From the NCBI GenBank assembly GCA_037179515.1, contig JAXCGZ010015164.1:95001-159000 (forward strand): 64,000 bases of DNA, in the 5' to 3' direction. Below are positions 37,383 to 48,500 of the stretch, one piece after another; position 1 is the stretch's first letter, and each line of letters opens with the position of its first letter. Below the pieces are notes generated by a model. That model saw only the letters and a list, made by a program, of their open reading frames with translations. It was not told where the DNA came from and ran no database searches. The translations under genes were made by a program, and so were the position numbers. The stretch is from Halocaridina rubra (lineage: Eukaryota; Arthropoda; Malacostraca; Decapoda; Atyidae).

Positions 37383-39971
37383 CATGTATATAGAATACAT
37401 CTCACATAAATAATTAGCAGAGGACATGATGTATTAAAACAAACCCACACATGTGACAATAATATACGATATAAAGTTACAGTAGTGATGTACAGAACAT
37501 CAGAATGAAAATTAATGCAATACAAAATCTATATTTTCATCTTATTTTATTTCTAATACTTAATGCCACAGGGTACTCAAAAGCAAAGAAACAAAATAAA
37601 AAAAATTAAAAATATACACAATCACATCCTCTAAATCAACTCATTAACATATACATCTGCAGGCCATAATAGTAATATGAGACCAAGATAACCTACTATA
37701 CCTTACTTGTAACTAAAAGCTGCCAAAAGTGATAGGGAGAAGAGGGTTGGCAAATTCATTGCATTTAATTTTACCTTTTAGGCATCATCCACCCTGTATT
37801 CCACATAATTTTAGATAAGCTATACTTTTAACAACTGAACAACTAGACAGCATAAAAATTGTTCAGAGAGAACCACTAAAACTGAGAATAGTGTAAGTGG
37901 TAAAATAAAATAGTGTAAGATCTATAAAGAAATGACGGCATGATCAAGGTACATATTAATTGAGGCAGGGAATGCAAAGACAGACACAGTTGAAAAAGCT
38001 TTTGTTGTGGAGAACCAAAACTGGTAAGAGGGCATTAAGAGCAAGAGGACACCCAAAAATATGTACAGACGCATTAGTTCTCACCATTCTTCTGGCTGTC
38101 CTCTGTTTCCTTTGGTTGACAATATCTCCAGTACTGGATGTTAGCAGGGGTTGGTAGTTAGCAATCCTTGTGGATAAAGCTTGATTCTAGGCGGCGAAGA
38201 TTGTGACTCAAGCGAGTTTTTACTTCATGTAGATTAACCCTGTGAGATGACATGTATGAAGTTACTTTAAATTTAGGCCACATACAGCAGACAGAAAATG
38301 GAAAATAGCGAGAAGTGAACGTGTCTTCAGTAATATTGTATTAAAAATAAATAGTACCAATGTATCAATCACCTTTCAGGTCCAGATATTTTGACATTAC
38401 CATTACTCAATATCCTAAACAGATTAGATAGACATTAACTTGAAGTAAACAAACAATAGAACCCAAATACGGTCCTGCACCTTGCTTCTGCAAGAAATGA
38501 GTTGGATCTATTCAGTGATGTGTGGTTCTACCTTGCTTGGTGTTCCTGTTGGTTTCGATTTGAATCAGCTTTTTTTTATATCGTTCCTCTTCCGTAGGAA
38601 GTGTGGGACCAGTTGCTAACTCTCCAACAATGTTGCCTTCAACACACTGCATGACATCAATTAGCAACTGTTTTGTTCTGAAAGAGACAGAAAAGGCACA
38701 GTTGTGTGATGCAAGACATCAAATAATTTGGATCCATGACTTCTTTAATATATATCTCATTCTGAGAAGAAAACCTGTATCATTACAAGAAACTTATAAT
38801 TGTCAACCAATGGTATCGGGGTATTATTTAAGTTTCAGTACTTTGTATATACCTATAAATACCCTCATTCTACACAGGATTAAAAGATTTCAGCACCGCA
38901 CTATATATGATTGGGTGATAACAGAACTAACTGATTACTAATAAAACTAAACACAGTTAAGGAACATATATGATACATGTAATATTACATAGGATGACAT
39001 ATGGTGATAAATTTATATAAATACAATGGTACAAATATAAACAATATCAACCTAAATTCACTAAATACCAAATAAATAATAAAAGACCTAATTATCTTTA
39101 TAAGATAAAATACTTATTCTAAGCATTTATACGTAAATACATTACAAAACAGTGATACTTTCAGTAATATCTCCTACTAGGCCTTATCACTTGGATTAAA
39201 CATCATAAAGCTCATTCAGGCAGAGATCATAGAATTCAGTGTTAGTTTCAAGGTGACAGTTCATTATTACAATATAGCACAAAAATAAAATAATTATACA
39301 GTATATTCAGATCTTGTGGGGGAATGAGAAACTTTAAGACAGGTGATGTGTCCAAAATTAGCTATTTTAAATGGACTTAAAGCATACGAAAAATCTGGAG
39401 TAATAACTCAGAAATGGGGAAATATTTTTATTTTTCACGTCAAATGAATAATTTAAAAGAGCTGCTTGCATAAGGCTCACAAATAATACAAGTGCTAACG
39501 CTGAGTGTTACCTGTTAAACAATTTATTAGGATCTTTGGATTCTTTCTCCTCGGCTGTTTCTGTCTTGTCAAACTTATTGGTCAATGCCAAGCACACCTC
39601 CATCCTACTGACAGTAACTGACCTTGATACATTATCCGAAATGAAGATAAAAAAAAAATGTAAATCTTGAAGTATATGTTCCTTTATTAGTAAGTGTGAA
39701 CATAATTTTTTTTAATAATTATAATCACACTTCAGAAAAGAGGAAGATATCACATCAGATTAGAGCTAAAATTTATAATTTTTTCAATAATATCCCACTG
39801 AACTCAGTAAAGTGACCACAAAACTAAAAAAAAAAAAAAAAAATGGAAAGCACAAAGAAATTTTATCACAGAAACACAGTACAATATTCAGGAGGCTTAC
39901 CTAAAGCTTCCCCAATCAGTGAATGAACATATGGTCTCTCTCCTAAGTCTGCTAGCAAGATGTGAAGAGGA

Positions 39972-40095
39972 TACGGACTGAGGTTAGTAAGGGCATACAC
40001 TCAGGGTAACGATTACATCTGCCAAAACAAGTCCTTCGTAAGAAGGTAACTGTCCTAGCCCTTAGTAGAAATGGGAGTTCGTGACATAAAACCGA
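39972..40095 (+). mobile_element. tRNA-derived SINE, family 1, 5'-truncated, abutting an IQGAP exon
   Basis: From cggactgaggttagtaaggg to gtgacataaaaccg it follows the family body, with ccaaaacaagtccttcgtaa and gtcctagcccttag. The tRNA-like head is absent. Its left edge coincides with the 3' splice site of the minus-strand IQGAP exon 39977-39901. Confidence 0.88.
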
Positions 40096-40497
40096 ATTCA
40101 TCCATCTAAGAAACAAAGTTCAAAGTTGTGCTGACAAACCAGTAGTACTGGTACACAAAGAGGCACTCATGTTGTTCATTTTTTTTATTGAGTATGCCTT
40201 CTACGCATTCTGTAAGGTGTTAAGGTGCTAGAGAAGCATGTGCTGTATAATATATATCATAAGAGTGTAAAACTAGTCCAAGTAAAGGCCTTTCATTTCA
40301 AGTAGCGTATGCAATGACCTCAAAAACTGATATGGGATAAGTTTTTTGAGAATACGTATAAAACCTATACAGGTAATACAATGCAAAATCTAGATCAAAT
40401 GCCCCTAAAGTCCAACACTTTTATAAAAATCTATAAGCCTATTGTGTTTTTGCCAAACATTCCCATAGACGACGACGAAATACGATTTTCTACAAAC

Positions 40498-40679
40498 CTG
40501 AATTGAGATATAAGTGGTTAGTATCACAATTAACGTTGCCTCGGAGTATTGGTTTACATTATGTACAGCTTCCGGCTCATATACCTCACAACACTCTCGG
40601 AAGAAGGCTTTGAACTTCTCATGGCATTCGATGATGAAAGGGTTTAGGCATTTTAGATGGGCAGCTTCATCACCACACC
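40498..40679 (-). CDS. IQGAP-like exon: end of the RasGAP domain
   Basis: Follows a tttcag acceptor and ends ATT CAG before gtttgt. The frame CGDEAAHLKCLNPF, then KAFFRECCEV and VILTTYISIQ, aligns from memory with the IQGAP stretch that runs through FFQTACDVPEL to VIYISIGEI. It needs one upstream base in phase 1. This is the most 5' IQGAP exon I can find. Confidence 0.8.
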
Positions 40680-42258
40680 CTGAAATTTAATTTCATACCA
40701 TCAGTACAGTCACTATAAGTTGAAGATGAAAATGATGTAAATTCTCAACCAAACCTCATCTATATTTATCACTTTCCTGGGACATCTGACCAAAAATTGA
40801 TATAGTAAGTGATTTATAATGTTTCAAAGCAATCGATAAAATTTTAATCTCAACTATCACAAATACTAACTAACTACAACACTACTATATTTAGTGACTG
40901 GTAACTATGATATGAGAGGTCTAAGCACAGTACACATTGGGCATAGAGAAAATCATCAAGCATATTAGGCCCTTTACAACAGATAAACTTTGACAGCTAT
41001 CCGATGCCAGTGTTTCATCTTAATGAATCATTTTACTATCATTACTGGTCTGATGAAATACTGAGGTTGTATATCAGCATTGAAGCACAATTTCACTCGT
41101 TAAGGGTAAGACTATCAAGGAACTGAGTCTGATCAAGAAAATTTTAATATCTTACAAGCATACCCTATGTGTTCTATGAAACATTAAACGTGATACAGAA
41201 ACAAAGGGATAGCAACCCATCCTTCTTGATTTTTTTTTTTTTTGCCAATGTTCAGTTGATGGAAGAGGGGGATGGGAAAGAGATTATGAAGCACTGCTGC
41301 TTCCCCTCTTTTGTTCAATTGTGGCCACTTTGCTGACTTTATAGGATATGACGTTGAATCAAAAATAGATATATGATTCATATATTCTCAATTAACCTGA
41401 GAAAATATGAGAATATATATATATACATAATTTTTCTTTGTGTTTTATTTATGGACCTCTCTTGCCAGACAACCTGCAACGATGCTTTCTAAGATGAGTC
41501 TCAGGGGTTGATGCATACAGATTAAGAAATAGGATAGCAAACCCAGAGACATAATTATTTTTTTAAAGTCACAATATCCTAAGTTTTTACTTTTTCTTTT
41601 TTCTTATGTCTCAGTGTATATGCACCACTTCTGTTTGTGTTAATTAAGCTAGTTGAATAAATGATGGTGAATGGGGTTTTCCTGGAAAAAGGCAATGATT
41701 GGAAAGCTCAGCTTCCACATGGGTAAAATATCTTTTTCCAAGAGTAAGTCTTCAACAACCAGTGTTTAAGTCTTACTTACTGTTCCTCGGGGCCTGTATG
41801 TGGAATTTGGTGATATGAATTAAAGTAAGGTAATCTCTGGACAGTTATTATAAGAAAAGGTCATTAGAGAGGACTGAAAAATCTACACAGGTCTTGAAGA
41901 AACACTATACTTCAAATATCTCCATTGAAGAGTAAAGAGAGAAGCAATGAGGTGACAATTCTCTTCTCTAGAAATTACTTTTTGACACAAGTTTCTCGAA
42001 GACTTAATGTGTGAGCTTTCGAAGGTCTCAACACTTCGAAATATATATACGTATATACAATTATTAATTTCACAATGTGGATTACTGCATCCCATATATA
42101 TCTTTCCTGAGAAACCAGTCCATAATAATTCAATCCCTCAGGTTCAGGAAGGATGTAACCAACACCTACCTTCCAGTCATAGATGAAAAAGAGCAATCTT
42201 AATTTCATGTAACAATTGCAAGAAGGTGACTGCACATGATATGCAAGACATGGTTGTA
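40680..42258. other. Interval without recognisable coding exons
   Basis: AT-rich. I searched the minus strand for the preceding IQGAP RasGAP exons and found none that I could defend. Short open frames at 41184-41381 and 41883-42352 (minus) look random. Confidence 0.5.
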
Positions 42259-42333
42259 GGACATAATGTGGACGGACATAATGTCGACGGATATAATGTC
42301 GATGGACAAAATGTCGATGGACAAAATGGCGAC
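42259..42333. repeat. 15-bp minisatellite, five units
   Basis: Units at 42259, 42274, 42289, 42304 and 42319 follow ggacataatgtcgac with 1-3 changes. Further degenerate gtcgac-containing units follow to about 42365. The period is a multiple of three, so one frame reads NVDG repeats, but no host protein is recognisable. Confidence 0.9.
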
Positions 42334-42519
42334 ATTTGTTCAAGTAGGACAAAAAGTCGACGACGACTTTTATTTAGTTATTTATTCTTTTTACTCTTTC
42401 ATTCATTCATAATAATACAGGTAAAAATTATAGTTCCAAACCTAACCTAACCTAACTACCAAGATAGAATGGTTTGAACGAATTTAGAAGCATAAAGAAA
42501 GTCAATGTTATTATTATTA

Positions 42520-42745
42520 TGTAACTCAGATCGTGGAGCAGCAATAGTGGAGTGGATGGTGAGCATGCTGAATGTGTGCTTCAGGGATGGGAGGGTCCCA
42601 ATTAATAGTAGTGCATGTGTAGTCTTGCTCAAAAAGGAGAAAATGGATAAATAAGAACTCAGTGGTTTTAGAGGAATGAGTTTGAGGAGTGTAGTTGGTA
42701 AGGTGTGTGAGCAGGTTTGATTGAGATTATTAGGAGTAGTGAAGA
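42520..42745 (+). pseudogene. RTE-like LINE RT fragment, plus strand
   Basis: Plus-strand translation gives AAIVEWMVSMLNVCFRDGRV, a stop, then LSGFRGMSLRSVVGKVC. This corresponds to the N-terminal RT of the element at 14850-18165 (CSNFKGISLLSVVGKVYGRI). It has stops and is very short. Confidence 0.75.
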
Positions 42746-42789
42746 TAAGTATCACACTAGCCTTATGCTTACAGTCTTTCTCTTTCTTA

Positions 42790-43340
42790 TACAATTCATT
42801 CACTTTTAGCACCTCTCTTCTTCTCTTGCTTTTCCCCTTGCTCCACTTTTATCCTACTCTCACTCTACTTTCCACTAAATAATAATCAGATATTCCACCA
42901 GTAGCTCCTCTCAGTACATTCACTTTCAATACTCTTCCAATCACCCTCCTGTTCACCACAACATAATCCATTAATGCACTGTCAACTACTCTTCCATTAT
43001 CCACTCTGACCCATGTATACATGTGCACATCCTTCTTTTTAAATACAGATTTAGAAATCAACATCTCTCTCTCAATACACATTTGTATAATTTTCTCTTC
43101 ACTCTAATTAACTACCAGGTACTCCACTCATCCCAATTACGTCATCCACTGGCTCATTCCCTACTCTGGCATTCAAATCTCCCATCAACACCACATTCAC
43201 ATTCATTCCCAAGTCTTCCACACAATCGTTCAATTTCATCCACAAACATCCAAGCCTCGCATCCCAGCCTCATTTTAGCCACTATTATTTGAGAAGATAT
43301 TTTTATTCTCCATTCTACCACACACTTATTCATCACTTCA
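42790..43340 (-). pseudogene. RTE-like LINE endonuclease fragment, minus strand
   Basis: 43336-43154 and 43082-42849 read an AP-endonuclease end: WRIKISSQIIVAKMRLGCEA, then MYTWVRVDNGRVVDSALMDY. The latter matches TWMRVANGRVKERALMDYV of the larger RTE copy. It lies opposite the RT fragment at 42520-42745. Confidence 0.78.
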
Positions 43341-43389
43341 GAATAGAATAATGAGAATTTTGACAGTATTGGTGTCTCTGCGACCTATT

Positions 43390-44870
43390 CAGAGAAGGTG
43401 CTGTCCGCTTGTGCTGCTCGTCCAGAGGGTGAATTGGCAATTCTTTACAAAAGAAATCCAAATAATGAAAGAGATAAGATACTCTGTGAAAACAATTCTA
43501 TGATATTAATGATAAGTTTAAATGGCTTTAAAGTTGTAAGTGTTAACATATATTTGAACAGCGATGTGTGGGAAACAGCCTCACAAAGTGATTATTTACA
43601 ATCATTGTTCTCACTAGAGGAAATAATTCCTGATTTGAGCTGATCCACACTCAAGACGAGCATGGCTAAATCTATCAAGTTTTATGATCAGAAACTCTCT
43701 AACATATTTTGATATTGAAGCTCTGCCAGATGACTCCTATACATTAACAGAGTATGGGAAATCTCAGAGCAGAGGGTTGGATTATGTGATTGGCAAATGT
43801 CTTAAAGATCTTGAGATATTATATATTGAAATTTTAAATGAGCATATTGGTTTTTTATCATCTGCCCATTGCCTTTAAAGCTGCTCTCAGAGAGACTAAG
43901 TCAAATGAAAGTAAGGATATTTGTGTGTTTATTGCTAAAAAAAATTTGCTAAAAAATAAATTCCAGGCAGTTTTGGCGAGATGTTTGAAAGCAAAAGACG
44001 TGTGTTAAGCGTACAAATATCATAGATGGTGAGAGTAATAACGAATCCATTGCTCATCTTTTTAATAAAAAAAAATTTCGAATAATCAGGGGAAGATAAA
44101 CATAAGTGATGAAATACTTTTTTTTAATGAATTCAAAAACAGGTGGCACAGTGGAAAAAAATGCATATTGTGATGCCGAGGAGCACACTCCAAAAACTAA
44201 CATCACTTGGCTCTGGTATGGGGCATGATAAATTAGACACTTCATTTTTCAAGAATGCCTCAGGGAAGTACTCAGATCATGTTGTATTACTTCTGATTCG
44301 CTATTTTAGTCATCTTTATCTGCCACTACTCTGATTGTCAAAGACAGTAGAGGTAGCGTAACAGTCTGGCTACTATCGACCAGGCATGCAGTCATCAAAC
44401 CTACTTAAGATTTTTGAGCCTCAAATACTTACTATTTTGTCAGAGAAAACTCATTTTAACGACAGGCAGTTTGGCTTTACCCCTAGTTTGTCAACAATTG
44501 GTGCTTGTGTTTTTGTGAAAGGAATTATTTCATGAATACTCCAAAAGGAAGAAGTCTAGAATTACAATATTTGTTGATTTATCTAAAGCGTTTGATACAG
44601 CTGATCAAATTTTACTTGGTGGGAAATTGTTAGAGACAGCAATTCCACTTGAAGTTGTGTTTTTCCTAATGTCTTACCTAAGAAATCAATCAGCAAATGT
44701 TATTTTTGGAATGGTTTCACAAGCAGCTTCATTGTATTGGAACGTGAAAAGAGACACAGGAATTCCATTCCCTTTTTTATTCGAATTTTACATAGATTCA
44801 ATAATTACTGAGATGGCTTCCATGAACGCTGGCTGCAATTGGCTCGACAAGATTGAATATTAATGCATAT
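43390..44870 (+). pseudogene. LINE X fragment (endonuclease and RT), decayed
   Basis: Plus strand. The endonuclease is in 43398-43878: GFKVVSVNIYLNSDVWE, TYFDIEALPDD and SQSRGLDYVIGK. RT pieces follow at 44340-44870: ITIFVDLSKAFDTADQILL, FLMSYLRNQSANV, GIPFPFLFEFYIDSIITEM, then NINAYADD read through a frame change. Stops and shifts are frequent. The right end is part of the large palindrome. Confidence 0.7.
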
Positions 44871-45211
44871 GCAGATGACAATGTTTCTTCCCTTTCTCTT
44901 TTCTATCGCTACTACTTCCATCGCTGCTCTGATGAGTTGGCGAGTTGCATCCCTCTCCCACTGCTGAGCAGCCTCGCCAGTGGGGGAGGAATGTAACTCA
45001 CCAACTTATCAGAGCAGCGATGGAAGTAGTAGCGATAGAAAAGCGGACAGGAAGAAACAATGTCATCTGCATATGCATTAATATTCAATCTTGTCGAGCC
45101 AATAGCAGCCAACATTCATGGAAGCCATCTCAGTATTTGTTTTATCTATGTAAAATTCGAATAAAAGAGGGAATGGAATTCCCCTGTCTCTCTCCACTTT
45201 CCAATACAATG
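44735..45211. repeat. Large palindrome, arms about 230 bp
   Basis: Left arm 44735-44968 (LINE X RT end fused to a LINE A segment) is repeated in reverse complement at about 44975-45211. Shared landmarks include ggaattccattccctttttt, gatggcttccatgaacgctg, gacaagattgaatattaatg and tctatcgctactacttccat. The centre, near 44970, is the short hairpin gctgagcagcc. The right arm carries scattered mismatches and a small deletion. Confidence 0.92.
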
Positions 45212-45525
45212 ATCAAGCGGCCTCATCTCTCAGGTACTGTGTGGAGATTTGTAGCTCGCGGATTGGTCGGTGCAGCGACTGCTTTTACCCATCTACCTCC
45301 AGACTCTGAAACTCTCTTCCTCCTTCTGTTTTTCCTAATTCTTATGACCTATCATCCTTCAAAAAGCAGATCTATCGTCATCTCAGCTTAATCCTGTACT
45401 TTGACTGTTTTTTCTGGCTGTCATTTTCCTTTGTGTAACATTACCTAATCTCTGTCTTGTCATGAACCTTTTTCTTTTCCTTCGTCTTGGTGTTTTCTCA
45501 TGCTCGGGCCTTTATTGAAATAGAT
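45205..45525 (+). mobile_element. LINE A 3' end fragment
   Basis: gcggcctcatctctcaggta onward matches the 3' part of family A (tactgtgtggagatttgta, ctctgaaactctcttcc, ctcgggcctttattga). It directly continues the palindrome's right arm. Confidence 0.85.
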
Positions 45526-45539
45526 TTCAGCAATTCTTA

Positions 45540-48500
45540 TTTACACTAGATATTTTCCTTCATATTATATTGTATATTCTGCACTGCACATGGACTTTTT
45601 TTTTACAGATGTTTTCTCAGTGGTTGCAAATAGAGGACAAAGAAGGCCTTGAAACAAATTTTTCGTTCTGTAACTCCTCCCAGCATACTAAGACAATTGA
45701 ACTGCCAATGACCTCATTGTTGAGCCTATATAACAGCTTTCATAAGCTGTACATTTTTATAAATACAAAATTTCCAAACACTACAATTTTATTGTCAAGC
45801 CTTCTTATCACAGAAGCTTAATTCAATTTCAGCAAAGAAAAAAGAAACCTGGTGATAATCTGCATAATCTTTATGCTGATCTCAAAGCACTTGCCAAAGA
45901 CTGCAATTTTATCAATCAGTTTGATGCTAGGGTTTAAGATCAATGGTTTAAGGCTATTGAATTAGAAGTATATTTTCCTAATTTAGCTGCGGAAATTCTA
46001 AACTTGCAAACTATGACTTCTTCTGCCACATTGAACAGAATATTAAATTTTGAAAAAGCTTTTTGTGGTGAAAAACTTCTTACTTAAAGGAATGCTTTAA
46101 ATATTAACTCAAATAGGCCTGCTCCTACCTCTAATGGTAGAAAAGAGGCAAGTTGCCGACATCGTGCTTACCCTCACCGTAGAGAGGATTGTTGCTTTTC
46201 TCATCTTTCTTTTTCTATGTGTAACAAAAAAGGACACTTGAAAAAAGTTTGTTGTTTTAATTAGGAAGTTTCCTAGGGTTCCAAGTTTTCTCAGAGTTCC
46301 GAGAACCAAAAGTATGGTGACGGAAAAAAAACAGCCATACCACTTTGTCAGAAAAATCAGAAAGGGTTATAAAAAAGCTAATGCAGTTTTTGAAAAAACC
46401 CTCTTTGAGGAAGATAGTGATTGTAATCAGTTGTTAAGTTCAAATGAATCTGCTCCAGTAGGGAAAGAAAACAGGATTTTGAGTGTAGAAAATAATCCTA
46501 CTGTAATAACCAAGATTAATTTACACCTAAATGGTAAAGAAATTCCACAAGAAGTTGATAGTAGTGCTGGAGTTTCTATTTTAGGTTGCAAGCGGGTTCA
46601 ATGCTTAGCTTTATCTATGCAAAATTTTAATATAAACTTAAACCTTATGGAAACAGTAATGTTAATGTCATGGGTAAAGCTTATTTGAATGTTATTTCTA
46701 ATGATTTCAGTATAAGACATGGATTTTATGTTGTTGACAATTATAACCCAAATTTATGTGGTAGGGATTTAATGTCTAATATTGGAATTGCTTTAACAGG
46801 TGTTGTTGATTGTGAAAATAATATAATAAACAGTGTGATGGATGCTAGAGCTCAGCTAGATATATTTTCAGCTGATTAAAAATTGTCAATTACGAGCATA
46901 ATAGCAAAGGTTAATCTTAAAGGTAATGCAGTACCAAATATTCAGAAGGCAAGAATAGTGCCATTTAATTATAAGAAATTAGTAAAGGATGCTCAAGATA
47001 AATTGGTTTCCGATGACATTAGAGAGCCAGTAAGTTTTAGTGATTGGGCGGCTCCCATTGATCCAGTATCAAAAGCAGATAAGAAATCTATGAGGATTTG
47101 TGGAGATTTTAAGAGTTGAATCAAAACATTGTTTGTGATAAATATCCACTTTCAAGGGTAGATGAGATTTTATCAGTAGTTGGCAAGAGTAAAATATTTT
47201 CTAAAGTTGATCTTGAAAATGCATGCTTGCAATTATCAGTTGATGATGAAAGCCATAAGCTTTTGAAAAATACGCATAAAGGTCTTTTTAAATATAAAAG
47301 ACTTCCTTTTGGTTTGGCATCATCACCAGCTATCTTTCAAAGATTCATTTCTCAGATGTTGATGAATATTGATGGTGTTGTAGCCTTTTTAGATGATATT
47401 CTTGTTGGAGGACAAATACAAAAAGAGCATGATGAAAGACAAGACAGAGTTTTGAGGGAATTCCAAAAGCACAATGTAGCTATAAATAAAGAGAAAACTG
47501 TTTTGAATACTAATTCTCTTGAGTATTTAGGCTATGTAATTTTTGGTGATGGAATTAAACCATTACCCAAAATACTTTAAGCTATTTTGGAAGCACCCTC
47601 TACAAAGTCTGTCAGTGATGTACGATCCTTTTTGGGTATGGTTACCTATTATAGTAGATTTGTAAAGAATTTTTTAGTACTTTGTCCCCCTTATTTGATT
47701 TGTTGAAGAAAAATGCCAAATCTAAATGGTCATCTTTAAAAGCTAATCCTTTCAGTAAGGTGAAAGCCGAGTTATCAAAGTCAGAATTTCTTGTTGATTT
47801 TGATAAAAATCATCCAGTAAATTGTAAAAGTAGATGCATCTCTAGTGGGCGTTGGCTGCGTTTTGATGCAGGAAATGCATGGTATCGAAAAACCAGTCTA
47901 TTTTGCTAGTAAGAAGTTATCATCTGCAGAGTTAAATGACGCCCAGATAGACAAGGAAGCTCTGGCTTTGATCTAAGCTGTAAGCAAATTTAAATATTTT
48001 TTATTGGGTCGTAGATTTATTCTTAAAACTTATCACAAACCATTACTTAGATTATTTGGTAGAACCAAGCACATTCCTGTAAATGCAAATGCTAGAGTGC
48101 AGCGATGGGCTTTGCTTTTGTCACAGTACGATTATGACTTAAATTTTAAATCAGGATAAGATAATGTTGTCGCGGATGCACTCTGTTGACTGCCAGTACT
48201 GGATTCTAGTTTGGATTCTAGTACCCCTGATGAATATGTTCATGCTACAGAAGCTTTGAGTAATCAAGACATATCTTTTGAAAATATTAAGGTTTTGACT
48301 AGAAGTGACCCAATTTTAAGTAGTACTTCAATGTGTGAAATTGGGTTAGATTAATTTATCCAACAGTGTGTGATTACTCTGTTGTCAAATCAGACTTAAG
48401 CATTTATGATGGTGTTCTTCTGTATTGGAACCGTGTAATTATACCTGCTGATATACACAGCACAGTACTAGAACAGCTTCATGTAGGTCATAACGGTATC

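Larger units (their letters stand above)
34201..40679 (-). pseudogene. IQGAP-like gene, 3' part only (RasGAP end and RasGAP_C); disrupted
   Basis: IQGAP scaffolds cytoplasmic actin, Rac/Cdc42 and calmodulin. Segments matching the C-terminal third, in transcript order: 40679-40498 (end of RasGAP domain), 39977-39901 (PLHILLADLGERP, SLIGEAL), 39617-39512 (LALTNKFDKTE), 38677-38532 (TKQLLIDVMQCVEGN), 38239-38158 (LHEVKTRLSHNLRRLE, runs into a stop), 37154-37026 (YLKTCLANIAARNN), 35673-35494 (LKYTAIRM and VKFMGVPMEN), 34308-34201 (LQYEGVSVKKMF to TAG). Most have good acceptor and donor sites. Faults: a piece expected after 40498 and another after 38158 are absent, exon 35673-35494 needs two compensating shifts, and a phase conflict follows an A8 run at 38570-38577. 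No IQGAP sequence was found between 40.7 and 64.0 kb. It retains introns, so it is not a processed copy. It is either a decayed partial duplicate or a real gene with assembly errors. Confidence 0.8.

Noticed and set aside
37960..38157. Plus-strand 65-codon frame with a hydrophobic stretch
   Set aside because: Short, no family match, lies in intronic sequence of the IQGAP-like gene.
38603..38941. 112-codon plus-strand open frame
   Set aside because: It overlaps an IQGAP exon on the opposite strand and has no recognisable similarity; composition looks intronic.
41461..41520. Possible further IQGAP exon (minus, CMHQPLRLILESIVAG)
   Set aside because: One open stretch with a GT after it, but no convincing acceptor and no alignment that I can defend to the RasGAP domain.
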